Origin: Platanthera guangdongensis
Lineage: Eukaryota; Streptophyta; Magnoliopsida; Asparagales; Orchidaceae
Direction: 5' to 3'
Assembly (NCBI GenBank): GCA_039583875.1
Contig: CM077149.1
Coordinates: 155,090,249-155,154,248, forward strand
DNA length: 64,000 nucleotides
Part shown: in pieces, positions 54,131-64,000 of the stretch
Layout of the letters: each line of letters begins with the position of its first letter
Position numbering within the stretch: the first letter of the stretch is position 1
Position numbers and translations under genes: made by a program
The notes under the pieces: model-generated
Told to the model about the DNA's origin: nothing
Database searches by the model: none
What the model saw: the letters and a program-made list of their open reading frames with translations, nothing else

Positions 54131-55497
54131 CGCATGACGAATCTATAGGCGGCGGAAAATTGGTGACCTAACCATACATGCTATGCAAATCCGACGATTA
54201 AGTCACAATTAGAAAATAATTATAACAATCCACGCAAATAATTCACAGCAAGTAATAATTTATTATGGCAAAGCAAGCTTAGACTTTCCTCCACGTGGAG
54301 GGCCAAAGCGAGAGCGCGCAACGAATGAACCTTATAAATCACAATATTTATCTAAACAAATAGCTAACATACAAGAGATCCAAAACAATTGTAAGATCCA
54401 ATCCAATATAAATATGTTTGAAAATAATAATCCAATACAACAAAATCTCACCAAATAGTGGGCTGACCAAGACACTGAAGAATCCGGAGCTGGAGATACG
54501 TGTGCGACGATCCGAGGTGAAATCAGAGGCGTAGAAATAGTGTAGGTGATTGTCCTTGGCGGTGGAAGGTGGAATCAGACCGGAAATGGATATATCCGAC
54601 CACATATGAATAGATCCGGGCGCGGGATGGATGGATCCGATGTTTGGTAGCGGATCCGGGTTAAGGGATGAAGAACGGATATAGGGAAGGGGTGAAACGG
54701 AGGCCGGTTTGTCCAGATCTGGACAAAACCAGTAGGAGGGCTGTTGGAGGTGGTTACACGGGGTGGGAGAAGTTGGCGGCAAGGAGGGGAGGCTAGAGTT
54801 TGAAGGGCGGATGTGTGATTGCTGGATTGGGGCGGTGGTAAGCTGTTGGAGGCGCGGGTTTTGCTGGACAGCAATAAATTGGGCGACGGCTGGCTGGGTT
54901 GCTGGAAAACAGGGAGGAGATTGCTGAACTGCAGGAAAACAAGGAGGCGGTTGATGTTGGGAGGCTACAGGGGAAGGGAAAAAGTGGCGGTGGTGGCTCC
55001 AGAAGCAGGAGGGGGTGGCGGCCTGCAGGGAGGGCTGAGAACTATAGGCTAGGAATAGTTAATTTCATTATGAAAGAGTGAAATGGAAAAAGAAATAGGA
55101 ATTAAAGTATGTGGCAAGATTTGGGGTTGTGGAGGCTGAGAGAGGGGTGTGGGAGGGGAATGAAGGGGCCTAGGGTTAGGGCAAACCTTGGGGAAGGAGA
55201 TACACACCTATGAGTCATCACCTAGGGTTCCACGGAGCTGACAATGTGGAGGGATCGCGGGAATTCAGGAATTTTCTTCTTCAAATTCTGCAATGCCAAT
55301 AATCCACACCTACATGATCTATTTATTATAAAATAAGGCTAGTGCATCCCACCATCGACGACTATGATTGGTCGGAGGTGGGCCACCCAAATACATCAAA
55401 ATAAATGCATATAAATAAACTAATATAGTAAATCGATTCGCAACGCGAATCCGAACGCATCCGCGGAGTCCCGATCATCGATCCGGGCACGCTATAT
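54131..55497 (-). mobile_element. 5' LTR of the minus-strand gypsy fragment
   Basis: It lies directly upstream of the primer site on the minus strand (its end reads CATGCGTCA). The far part shares ordered words with the TRIM-like LTRs at 56083 and 57431 (AACTAATATA, CGCGGAGTC, GATC...GGGC, and AT-rich sequence before them), so the two are related. The right end is inferred from the restart of Athila sequence at about 55498. Confidence 0.5.
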
Positions 55498-56082
55498 ATG
55501 GAAAGTCATCAATCAGCCAAGAACAGGCCCAAAACTCATCCTCCACTGCAGGTCATCGTCAATGCTCCACATCAATTTCTTTTGGGAAAACCCCTTCCTT
55601 TTTTTTCATATGTGCAGATTCTGTTATTCAGAGATGTGTATTGGAGGATGAAGGGTGGAAGATCTTTGAGTAGTGTCATACTGAACCTACTGGTGGCCAT
55701 TTTGGAGCAAACCGTACAACCAAGAAAGTTCTTGATTCAAGTTTTTTTGGCCCCTTCTATTTAGGGATGCCCAAAGTATGTACAAGCATGCAATTTTTGT
55801 CAAAGATCTTGCAATATTTCTAAATTGCATGAAATACCGCAAAAGTATATCCTAGAATGTGAAGTATTTGATGCTTGAGGAATAGACTTCATGGGAGCCT
55901 TTCCTATTTCTCAGGGAAATAAATACATTCTCGCTGTTGTAGATTATGTCTCTAAAGAGTTGAAGAGCAAGCTTCACCTACAAATGATGTTATAAAAGTT
56001 ATCCACTTTTTGAAATCTTTATTTCAAGATTCGTACACCACACACACTTATTAGTGACAGTGATGCAGGGCAATGATGATCA
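55498..56082 (+). pseudogene. Athila-like integrase, N-terminal part
   Basis: Translation of shifting plus-strand frames gives [73 protein letters not shown] and VDYVSK. This is the linker, HHCC finger and first half of the DDE core of an Athila integrase. It ends after TTHTY and LISDS, exactly where the TRIM-like element was inserted; the core continues at 58295. Confidence 0.8.
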
Positions 56083-58294
56083 AATCCCGAAACACTTATC
56101 TTACAACAGTAGCAACACCTAACTCTCAAAATATGAAGAGAACTCGTGTTTGGGAGATCAACCGTTGAAGAATCAGTTTTGTGCAAGTGCTTGAGTGTAA
56201 GGTAATTCAATTTCTATAGGTTCAGGAAAAACAAGTGGTCCAGATGAAGTCGATTCAATTGATAAAAGCCCAGGATCACCAGAAACAACTTCAAGTTTCT
56301 CAAACTGAATTTAAGTTTCTTAAACTGAACTTTGACAGGAAATTTAGGTTTTATTCGGGCGGCTGATAAGAGATAGAATATAGCATTCTTACTCGTGCTG
56401 AGGAGGCGGATCCGGCGTCGTTTCCTTCGAACCAGAAGACAGACGGGAGGAGGCGCAGCTTCTGCTGTCGGAGGGGCTGGCCGGTTGCTGTACGTGTCGG
56501 GGAGGGCGGCTTCTGCTGCGGCGGCCAGATCTGCCGGCAGGAGGAGCGGCGGTGGCTGCGGGAGCAGGGACGCAGGGAGGAGCCGGCGGCTTGTGAGGAT
56601 GGAGAAGATGGCGGGTGAGGAGATGGAGATACAAACCTCTCTTGGAGTCGGCACCAAGGAGGGCCTCCGGCGTCGGCACCGGTGGCGTGACCGAAGGAAT
56701 CGGGAAGGAGCCGACGGCTTGTCTTTCCCAAACTCTCGATCCCCTGGCTGCTGCCCTAATGCTCTTATTTATAATAAACCCCATCATATCCAACGGTCCA
56801 GAATTGTCCGGATGGGGACCCATCAAACCCATGAAAATATACTCAAAATATATAAACTAATATATCATTTCGACTCGCGGCGACCCTCCGGACGCAACCG
56901 CGGAGTCGGATCGGCAATACGATCAACGGGCGGGCCTGTTCCCCATCATTCTCCCCTTGTTGGAGAAGATTTGCCCTCAAATCTTTAGGAATTCCAGGGA
57001 GGCTGCGCGGGTGGTCTACACTGTTTCCCACTGTCACCAATCATCAGATCAAAACGTCCAGCACCAGATGCTGGTCTCGCGATGCTGCCATTAATATAAT
57101 CGCTGCCTTTGGGAGGCTTGGGTGGCGGCCTCAATCTCAGAACCTGACGGAAAACTGTAGCAACTGGTAAGGGGGCGGCTCTCTTTAATCCTGGGTCCCA
57201 ATCAATCTGATCAAACTGCAACAAGTCATCACCATGTCCTACCCAGTCTGGGCTCATATCCAAACCAACTGATTTACCCTCAGGGCATTATCGAACATCA
57301 GAAAAGGGTCCCTAGCCGAGCTGAGAGACGACTGATCAAACCACTGCGACAAGTCCATGAAAGTGAGCAGACGTCGCGAAGGATCATAGGGCGGTACTAC
57401 CACCATCAGACTGAATGTCCTTCTGCGCTTAATCCCGAAACACTTATCTTACAACAGTAGCAACACCTAACTCTCAAAATATGAAGAGAACTCGTGTTTG
57501 GGAGATCAACCGTTGAAGAATCAGTTTGTGCAAGTGCTTGAGTGTAAGGTAATTCAATTTCTATAGGTTCAGGAAAAACAAGTGGTCCAGATGAAGTCGA
57601 TTCAATTGATACAAGCCCAGATCACTAGAAACAACTTCAAGTTTCTCAAACTGAATTTAAGTTTCTTAAACTGAACTTTGACAGGAAATTTAGGTTTTAT
57701 TCGGGCGGCTGATAAGAGATAGAATATAGCATTCTTACTTGTGCTGAGGAGGCGGATCCAGCGTCGTTTCCTTCGAACCAGAAGACAGACGGGAGGAGGC
57801 GCAGCTTCTGCTGTCGGAGGGGCTGGCCGGCTGCTGTACGTGTCGGGAGGGCGGCTTCTGCTGCGGCGGCCAGATCTGCCGGCAGGAGGAGCGGCGGTGG
57901 CTGCGGGAGCAGGGACGCAGGGAGGAGCCGGCGGCTTGTGAGGATGGAGAAGATGGCGGGTGAGGAGATGGAGATACAAACCTCTCTTGGAGTCGGCACC
58001 AAGGAGGGCCTCCGGCGTCGGCACCGGTGGCGTGACCGAAGGAATCGGGAAGGAGCCGGCGGCTTGTCTTTCCCAAACTCTCGATCCCCTGGCTGCTGCC
58101 CTAATGCTCTTATTTATAATAAACCCCATCATATCCAACGGTCCAGAATTGTCCGGATGGGGACCCATCAAACCCGTGAAAAATATACTCAAAATATATA
58201 AACTAATATATCATTTCGACTCGCGGCGACCCTCCGGACGCAACCGCGGAGTCGGATCGGCAATACGATCAACGGGCGGGCCCGTTCCCCATCA
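56083..58294 (-). mobile_element. TRIM-like non-autonomous LTR element
   Basis: Two near-identical direct repeats (56083-56948 and 57431-58294, about 865 bp) flank a 482-bp internal region without gag or pol. On the minus strand the LTR starts TGATGGGGAACGGG, and AACAAGGGGAGAA precedes the left copy at 56949-56962 as polypurine tract, so the element is in minus orientation. The internal part has one short frame (57263-56985) with no known domain. The boundary opposite TGATGGGG is uncertain by about 20 bases. It interrupts an Athila integrase. No clean target duplication is visible (GACAG left, CAAAG right, at best three of five). Confidence 0.75.
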
Positions 58295-58880
58295 CAAAGG
58301 CACACACTTTTGTAATCTTCGGCTTGACAAAGTTTTACAAAAATACGGGGTTACTCATAGGATTGCCACTCCTTACCATCCACAAACAAGTGGACAAGTT
58401 GAAGTTTCCAATCGGGAATTAAAAAGAATAATTGAAAATTTTATAGAAGGGAATAGGAAATAATGGTCAAAGAAATTAGATGATTCCTTATGGGTCTATC
58501 ACACTGCATTCAAAACCCCAATAGGAACCACTCCGTATAGATTGGTTACGGTAAAGCTTGTCACTTACCCTTGAACTAGCTTACGAGAATTCTCATATCT
58601 ATAAGGAAAAAACCAAAGCTTTTCATGGTCGTCACCTTCGAACCACAAAAACATTTCAAAAAGGTGATTGTGTTCTCCTTTATAATTCTCGTCTTAGGTT
58701 GTTTCCTAGCAAGCTAGATCCAAGTGGTCAAGCCCTTTTCTGGTGAAGGAAGTTTACCCATATGGAATTGTTGAATTGACGCACCCCGAGAAGAGGGACT
58801 TTAAGTGTACAGTCATCGACTAAAACCCTATTACGAAGATATTCATATCGAGCAAGGTCATCAGGAGTCAAGCTTTAAGC
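58295..58880 (+). pseudogene. Athila-like integrase, C-terminal part (copy 1)
   Basis: Frames read [20 protein letters not shown] and [20 protein letters not shown], including the catalytic Glu, then [40 protein letters not shown] and HRLKPYYEDIHIEQGHQES. A stop (TAA) and shifts interrupt it. It continues the integrase left at 56082. The tail is followed by a (TA)n run. Confidence 0.85.
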
Positions 58881-58898
58881 ATGGCAAAAGGTAGTCGT

Positions 58899-58985
<87 letters not shown>

Positions 58986-60575
58986 TGACAGTGCACGGGG
59001 AGCCCCCCGTGCCTGGCCCGCGGCGGCGGTCTATTTCCTCTTTGTTATAATTTTTTTAAAAAAAATTGAATATATATATTTAAAATTACTTTTACTTTTT
59101 TAAAAAATAGTTACTTATTTTTATTATATATTTGTTTTCTGTTACAAAATTTAAAAAAATAATTGTTGAACCCGACACCCGTTGTAACCGCACCCACCCT
59201 CCAAAATCACCTCTATCGTCGCCGCCGAAGCCACCGCCGGACTGCCTCGACACTACCGTCGGGATCGGCGGATCGCCGATCCCGGCGAACCCGTCGGGGG
59301 TGGTCCGTCGGCGTTCCAGCGGCGCTCCGGCAGGAAGTGGCCCTGACTGTGCCTGCGGCGCTTTGGCAGGAGGTGATCTTAGAGGGGGGTGCGGTTGTAG
59401 CAGGTGTCAGGATTTACCGTCTGTTGGAGCGCCGCCGGAACACCGCCGGACTACCCCCGGCGGGTTCGTCGGGGTCCGGCGACTCGGCCTGTGGGGTCCG
59501 GGCAGTCCGGCGGCGGCGGAGGTGATTTTGGAGGGTGGGTGGGGTTGTAGCATGTGTCGTGATTCACCGCGTACCAGAGCGCCGCAGGAACGTCGCCGGA
59601 CTACCCCCGACGGGTACGCCGGGGTTCGGCGACCTCGCCAGTGGTGTCCGGGTTGTCCAGTGGTGGCTCCGCCGTCAGTGGCAGAGGTGATCTTGGAGGG
59701 CGGGTGTTGTTGTAGCAGGTGTCGGGACTTTTGGAGTTGGGCGAAACGTGGAAACTGTTTTTGTGGCTATTTGTAGACCTGATTTCATAGATCCAAGGGC
59801 TGTGATTTGCTCTGTGGTTCATTTCCTAGCTTCAAGTGTGCACATAACTATTTTTTTATAGATAGTATATATATATATTATATATGTATATATATATATA
59901 TTATTTACTAACATATATCTATGTCTAAGTGGTCTCTATATTTTTGTTTGTTTCTAAATCCAAAAGAATATCTTGCAGCGTAGATATTTACTAACATATA
60001 TCTAGGAACGCGACCGTGTGAAGAGTCAGATGGTGCTATAGGAAAATTCAGAGAGGAACAAGGTTAGTGACGTACCTGTGTCATATGACGTGTGACATTT
60101 TGTAGCACAGACAAGTCAATACCCGAGAACAACACGAGTTCAGACACAGCCATGTCAACACCCGTGTCCATCACCCCTCGTTTTCTCATCCCGTCCACAA
60201 TCATGTACCGGTCTGTTACGCGATCAAACCGCGAAACACGGATTTCGACACACCTGTGTCAAGACCCGTGTCGGAACACCTATTTCAATTTTTTCCCAGA
60301 TTTGTGTCAGATTGCATTTTTCTCACTACTGGTTTCGTAAAGGTGTTCTACCGCCGGCGGGTCCATATCCCTCTCCACTCCACTTCGGAACTCCGGTTCT
60401 CAAAATTTCTTACCAAAAATTGTTCCTCTCCTCCAAATCTGCATATTCATGTAAGTATTTTTTGAATTTATCGCATTTTCTATGGATATTGATGTTGGTT
60501 TCTCTTGTCCTATCTACCCATTTCTTCATCCAAAATCCTTTTATCCATTCATTTTCTTGAAATTTTCCTAAGATT
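58881..60575. mobile_element. presumed Athila LTR region, copy 1, containing a (TA)n-flanked insertion
   Basis: It lies between the end of pol and a new gag start, so it should hold the LTR. The first part is a (TA)40 run (58903-58982), then the hairpin-opened GC-rich insertion 58984-59867, then another TA run. 60000-60330 has spaced CACCCGTGTC/GACACGGG-like words, similar to the palindromes of the Tekay-like LTR. Exact LTR ends and primer site could not be found. The same sequence recurs at 61990-63685. Confidence 0.5.
58984..59867. mobile_element. (TA)n-flanked non-coding element, copy 1
   Basis: It starts AGTGACAGTGCACGGGGAGC with a hairpin GCACGGGGAGCCCCCCGTGC. It carries three direct copies (near 59372, 59521, 59686) of GGTGATYTTRGAGGGYGGGT, then GTTGTAGCAGGTGTCGGGA, and one inverted copy at 59167-59212. 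The direct units are about 150-165 bp apart. TA runs border both sides. Open frames inside are GC-rich repeat translations. Confidence 0.5.
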
Positions 60576-61336
60576 ATGTCAACCTCTTGATCACGAGGAG
60601 GGCGCCGCCGTCAAGCTTTCCACGTTGCACTCTCAACTGAGGTTCGGCCTCATCAAGCTTTGTTGGAGTTCACTGATCTAGATCACATACACCGATATAA
60701 TTGCCTCAAGTCCAAAAAGTATCAAGTTTGTCACACGATTGACTGGAGAGTGCTCGAAGAAATCAAATTGGCAAATGATGTGGGGAGATCATTTCTCACA
60801 GTGGGTGGGATGCGTTCTTTGCTATAGATGAGTTGAGATTTAGAGAGCTAACCCTAGAGTTTTTATCCACTTTTACTTTTAATATCGCTCCTCGCCTTGC
60901 ACAGACGGATCCCCCAATCTTTACCCGGGAGGGTAGCATCTCGTTCCGACTCGCCAGGCAAACGTATACTCTCACTCTCCTCGAATTTACTATCTCTCTC
61001 GAAGTATACGATTTAAACTTTTTTCATAGCCCGACGTATTCCCAATTACACTTCGAGTTGCCTAATTTTGAAAATCCCAATCTCATTTGGGGAAGGATCA
61101 CATCCTATGAAGCCCAATATGATGCTAAGAGATCCAAAGCCTCACTACTCGACTCGCCGGCTTTGCATTATATTCATCATTTATTGAGTCATACCTTGAG
61201 TGGCTGGGGTGAAATCTTCGGCGTAGTTAGCAAACAAGATATCTTTTACCTATATAGTATGTTTGATCACTATCCCATTCATTTAGGATATATGTTAGCT
61301 AACTTATCCATCATCATGCTGACCATCAACGAGTAG
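60576..61336 (+). pseudogene. Athila ORF1-like gag N-terminal domain (copy 1)
   Basis: The plus-strand ATG at 60576 is followed by a TGA at 60588-60590. The frame then reads RGGRRRQAF, HQALLEFTDLDHIHRY, DWRVLEEIKLANDVG. After a one-base shift near 60800 it reads LRFRELTLEFLSTF, EGSISFRLARQTYTLTLLEF, HFELPNFENPN, RSKASLLDSPALHYIHHLL, SHTLSGWGEI and FDHYPIHLGYMLAN. This order matches the Athila ORF1/gag family of plant gypsy elements. It ends at TAG 61334-61336 and runs, after about 140 bases, directly into integrase sequence, so gag C-terminus, protease and RT are deleted. Confidence 0.85.
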
Positions 61337-61480
61337 GGTCTATCTGCGTCGCACCCAATATTACTCGCCTGATTAAAAACATGGATCTCTTCGCTCCCCT
61401 TTCCCAAATGACTGTAGTTACTCGAACTGTCCCCATCTCCATGTCGAGCCTCCGATCTTTACGTTTGGTTAGCGTGCGTC

Positions 61481-61990
61481 AAGGCACACACTTTTGTAAT
61501 CTTCGGCTCGACAAAGTTTTACAAAAATACGGGGTTACTCATAGGATTGTCACTCCTTACCATCCACAAACAAGTGGACAAGTTGAAGTTTCCAATCGGG
61601 AATTAAAAAGAATAATTGAAAATTTTATAGAAGGGAATAGGAAACAATGGTTTACGGTAAAGCTTGTCACTTACCCTTGAACTAGCTTACGAGAATTCTC
61701 ATATCTATAAGGAAAAAACCAAAGCTTTTCATGGTCGTCACCTTCGAACCACAAAAACATTTCAAAAAGGTGATTGTGTTCTCCTTTATAATTCTCGTCT
61801 TAGGTTGTTTCCTAGCAAGCTAGATCCAAGTGGTCAAGCCCTTTTCGGGTGAAGGAAGTTTACTCATATGGAATTGTTGAATTGACGCACCCCGAGAAGA
61901 GGGACTTTAAAGTGTACAGTCATCGACTAAAACCCTATTACGAAGATATTCATATCGAGCAAGGTCATCAGGAGTCAAGCTTTAAGCATG
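61481..61990 (+). pseudogene. Athila-like integrase, C-terminal part (copy 2)
   Basis: Near-identical to 58297-58870, but lacking about 80 bases (the YHTAFKTPIGTTPYR part). It is fused to the gag remnant on its left through a junction near 61470-61481. The same shared stops show that both copies come from one decayed ancestor. Confidence 0.85.
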
Positions 61991-62005
61991 GCAAAAGGTA
62001 GTCGT

Positions 62006-62066
<61 letters not shown>

Positions 62067-62945
62067 TGACAGTGCACGGGGAGCCCCCCGCGCCTGGCCC
62101 GCGGCGGCGGGCTATTTCCTCTTTGTTATAATTTTTTTAAAAAAAAATTGAATATATATATTTAAAATTACTTTTTCTTTTTTTTAAAATAGTTACTTAT
62201 TTTTATTATATATTTGTTTTCTGTTACAAAATTTAAAAAAATAATTGTTGAACCCGGCACCCGTTGTAACCGCACCCACCCTCCAAAATCACCTCTATCG
62301 TCGCCGCCGAAGCCACCGCCGGACTGCCTCGACACTACCGTCGGGATCGGCGGATCGCCGATCCCGGCGAACCCGTCGGGGGTAGTCCGTCGGCGTTCCA
62401 GCGGCGCTCCGGCAGGAAGTGGCCCTGACTGTGCCTGCGGCACTTTGGCAGGAGGTGATCTTAGAGGGCGGGTGCGGTTGTAGCAGGTGTCAGGATTTAC
62501 CGTCTGTTGGAGCGCCGCCGGAACACCGCCGGACTACCCCCGGCGGGTACGTCGGGGTCCGGCGACTCGGCTGTGGGGTCCGGGCAGTCCGGCGGCGGCG
62601 GAGGTGATTTTGGAGGGTGGGTGGGGTTGTAGCATGTGTCGTAATTCACCGCGTACCAGAGCGCCGCAGGAACGTCGCCGACTACCCCCGGCGGGTACGC
62701 CGGGGTCCGGCGACCTCGCCAGTGGTGTCCGGGTTGTCCAGAGGTGGCTCCGCCGTCAGTGGCAGAGGTGATCTTGAAGGGCGGGTGTTGTTGTAGCAGG
62801 TGTCGGGACTTTTGGAGTTGGGCGAAACGTGGAAACTGTTTTAGTCGCTATTTGTAGACCTGATTTCATAGATCCAAGGGCTGTTATTTGCTCTGTGGTT
62901 CATTTCCTAGCTTCAAGTGTGCACAAAACTATTTTTTTATAGATA

Positions 62946-63015
<70 letters not shown>

Positions 63016-63685
63016 TACTAACATATATCTATGTCTAAGTGGTCTCTATATTTTTGTTTGTTTCTAAATCCAAAAGAATATCTTGCAGCGTAGATATTTA
63101 CTAACATATATCTAGGAACGCGACCGTGTGAAGAGTCAGATGGTGCTATAGGAAAATTCAGAGAGGAACACGGTTAGCGACGTACCTGTGTCATATGACG
63201 TGTGACATTTTGTAGCACAGACAAGTCAATACCCGAGAACAACACGAGTTCAGACACAGCCATGTCAACACCCGTGTCCATCACCCCTCGTTTTCTCATC
63301 CCGTCGACAATCATGTACCAATCTGTTACGCGATCAAACCGCAAAACACGGATTTCGACACACCTGTGTCAAGACCCGTGTCGGAACACCTATTTCAATT
63401 TTTTCCCAGATTTGTGTCAGATTGCATTTTTCTCACTACTGGTTTCGCAAAGGTGTTCTGCCGCCGGTGGGTCCATATCCCTCTCCACTCCACTTCGGAA
63501 CTCCGGTTCTCAAAATTTCTTACCAAAAATTGTTCCTCTCCTCCAGATCTGCATATTCATGTAAGTATTTTTCGAATTTATCGCATTTTCTATGGTTATT
63601 GATGTTGGTTTCTCTTGTCCTATCTACCCATTTCTTCATCCAAAATCCTTTTATCCATTCATTTTCTTGAAATTTTCCTAAGATT
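61991..63685. mobile_element. presumed Athila LTR region, copy 2
   Basis: This is the direct repeat of 58881-60575, with a shorter first TA run (about 62010-62062) and a longer second one (62946-63005). It contains the same TA-flanked, hairpin-opened insertion at 62066-62945, so that insertion predates the duplication. Confidence 0.6.
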
Positions 63686-64000
63686 ATGTCAACCTCTTGA
63701 TCACGAGGAGGGCCCCCGCCGTCAAGCTTTCCACGTTGCACTCTCAACTGAGGCTCGGCCTCATCAAGCTTTGTTGGAGTTCACTGATCTAGATCACATA
63801 CACCGATATAATTGCCTCAAGTCCAAAAAGTATCAAGTTTGTCACACGATTGACTGGAGAGTACTCGAAGAAATCAAATTGGCAAATGATGTGGGGAGAT
63901 CATTTCTCACAGTGGGTGGGATGCGTTCTTTGCTATAGATGAGTTGAGATTTAGAGAGCTAACCCTAGAGTTTTTATCCACTTTTACTTTTAATATCGCT
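63686..64000 (+). pseudogene. Athila ORF1-like gag start, copy 2 (cut by the window end)
   Basis: It repeats 60576-60889, including the TGA four codons after the ATG and the shift near the GGMRSLL phrase. It differs near 63712 by GGGCCCCCGCC in place of GGGCGCCGCC, which adds a frame change. Confidence 0.8.

Noticed and set aside
56214..56988. Pairs of 147-197-codon frames repeated at 57602-58463
   Set aside because: They are the two LTR copies of the TRIM-like element, read in both strands; no domain, and one runs on into integrase by chance.
59132..59776. 214-codon frame, repeated at 62214-62771
   Set aside because: It reads through the GC-rich repeats of the TA-flanked element and changes frame between the two copies.

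Overview
The window is nuclear DNA of a flowering plant. The reasons are: plant-type LTR retrotransposons (Ty1/copia, a chromodomain-type Ty3/gypsy of the Tekay/Del kind, Tat-type and Athila-type Ty3/gypsy elements), a plant subfamily-A GATA factor with introns, and the last exon of a CRM/YhbY-domain gene. The species cannot be told from the sequence. Most of the window is nested transposable elements; only two pieces look like host genes.

Layout. 1-2445: 3' end of a copia element. 2590-7340: a minus-strand Tat-like gypsy remnant (LTR, primer site, gag, protease, then tandem arrays) with a tRNA-like palindromic insertion in its array. 7341-11138: scraps (copia gag, a related LTR, a FAR1/MULE-like fragment, GATCTC palindromic repeats). 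11139 to about 36450: the 3' half of an old plus-strand Tat element ('T2'). Two younger elements split it: a minus-strand Tat element ('T3', 13615-23833, 603-bp LTRs, target duplication GTCAG) and a nearly complete Tekay-like element (24463-34326, LTRs of about 2.47 kb, target duplication AAAGT). Removing both insertions leaves T2 in the same gene order as T3. 36451-40530: a low-copy island with a GATA transcription factor. 40531-42637: (TA)n-flanked minisatellite and palindromic elements. 42638-44700: a further LTR with adjoining sequence. 44700-48425: AT-rich intergenic DNA. 48426-48676: the CRM-domain 3' exon (minus). 48700-64000: nested, decayed copia, Athila and TRIM-like elements, including a direct duplication of about 2.5-3 kb.

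How the parts relate. T2 and T3 each carry two antisense, apparently spliced accessory genes between pol and the 3' LTR. Gene A encodes an acidic, coiled-coil-like protein; gene B is related to the 'putative gypsy type transposon' domain family and ends in a coiled coil. Each gene has its own TATA box in T3. Splice phases in T3 agree, and some intron positions also occur in T2, so this antisense gene pair is the most interesting system here. All element genes are damaged by stops, frameshifts, deletions or lost catalytic residues (RT motif A Asp to Tyr in the Tekay-like element; integrase second Asp to Tyr in T3).

All coordinates, repeat periods and target duplications were read by eye; family names come from recognised motifs, not from database searches.
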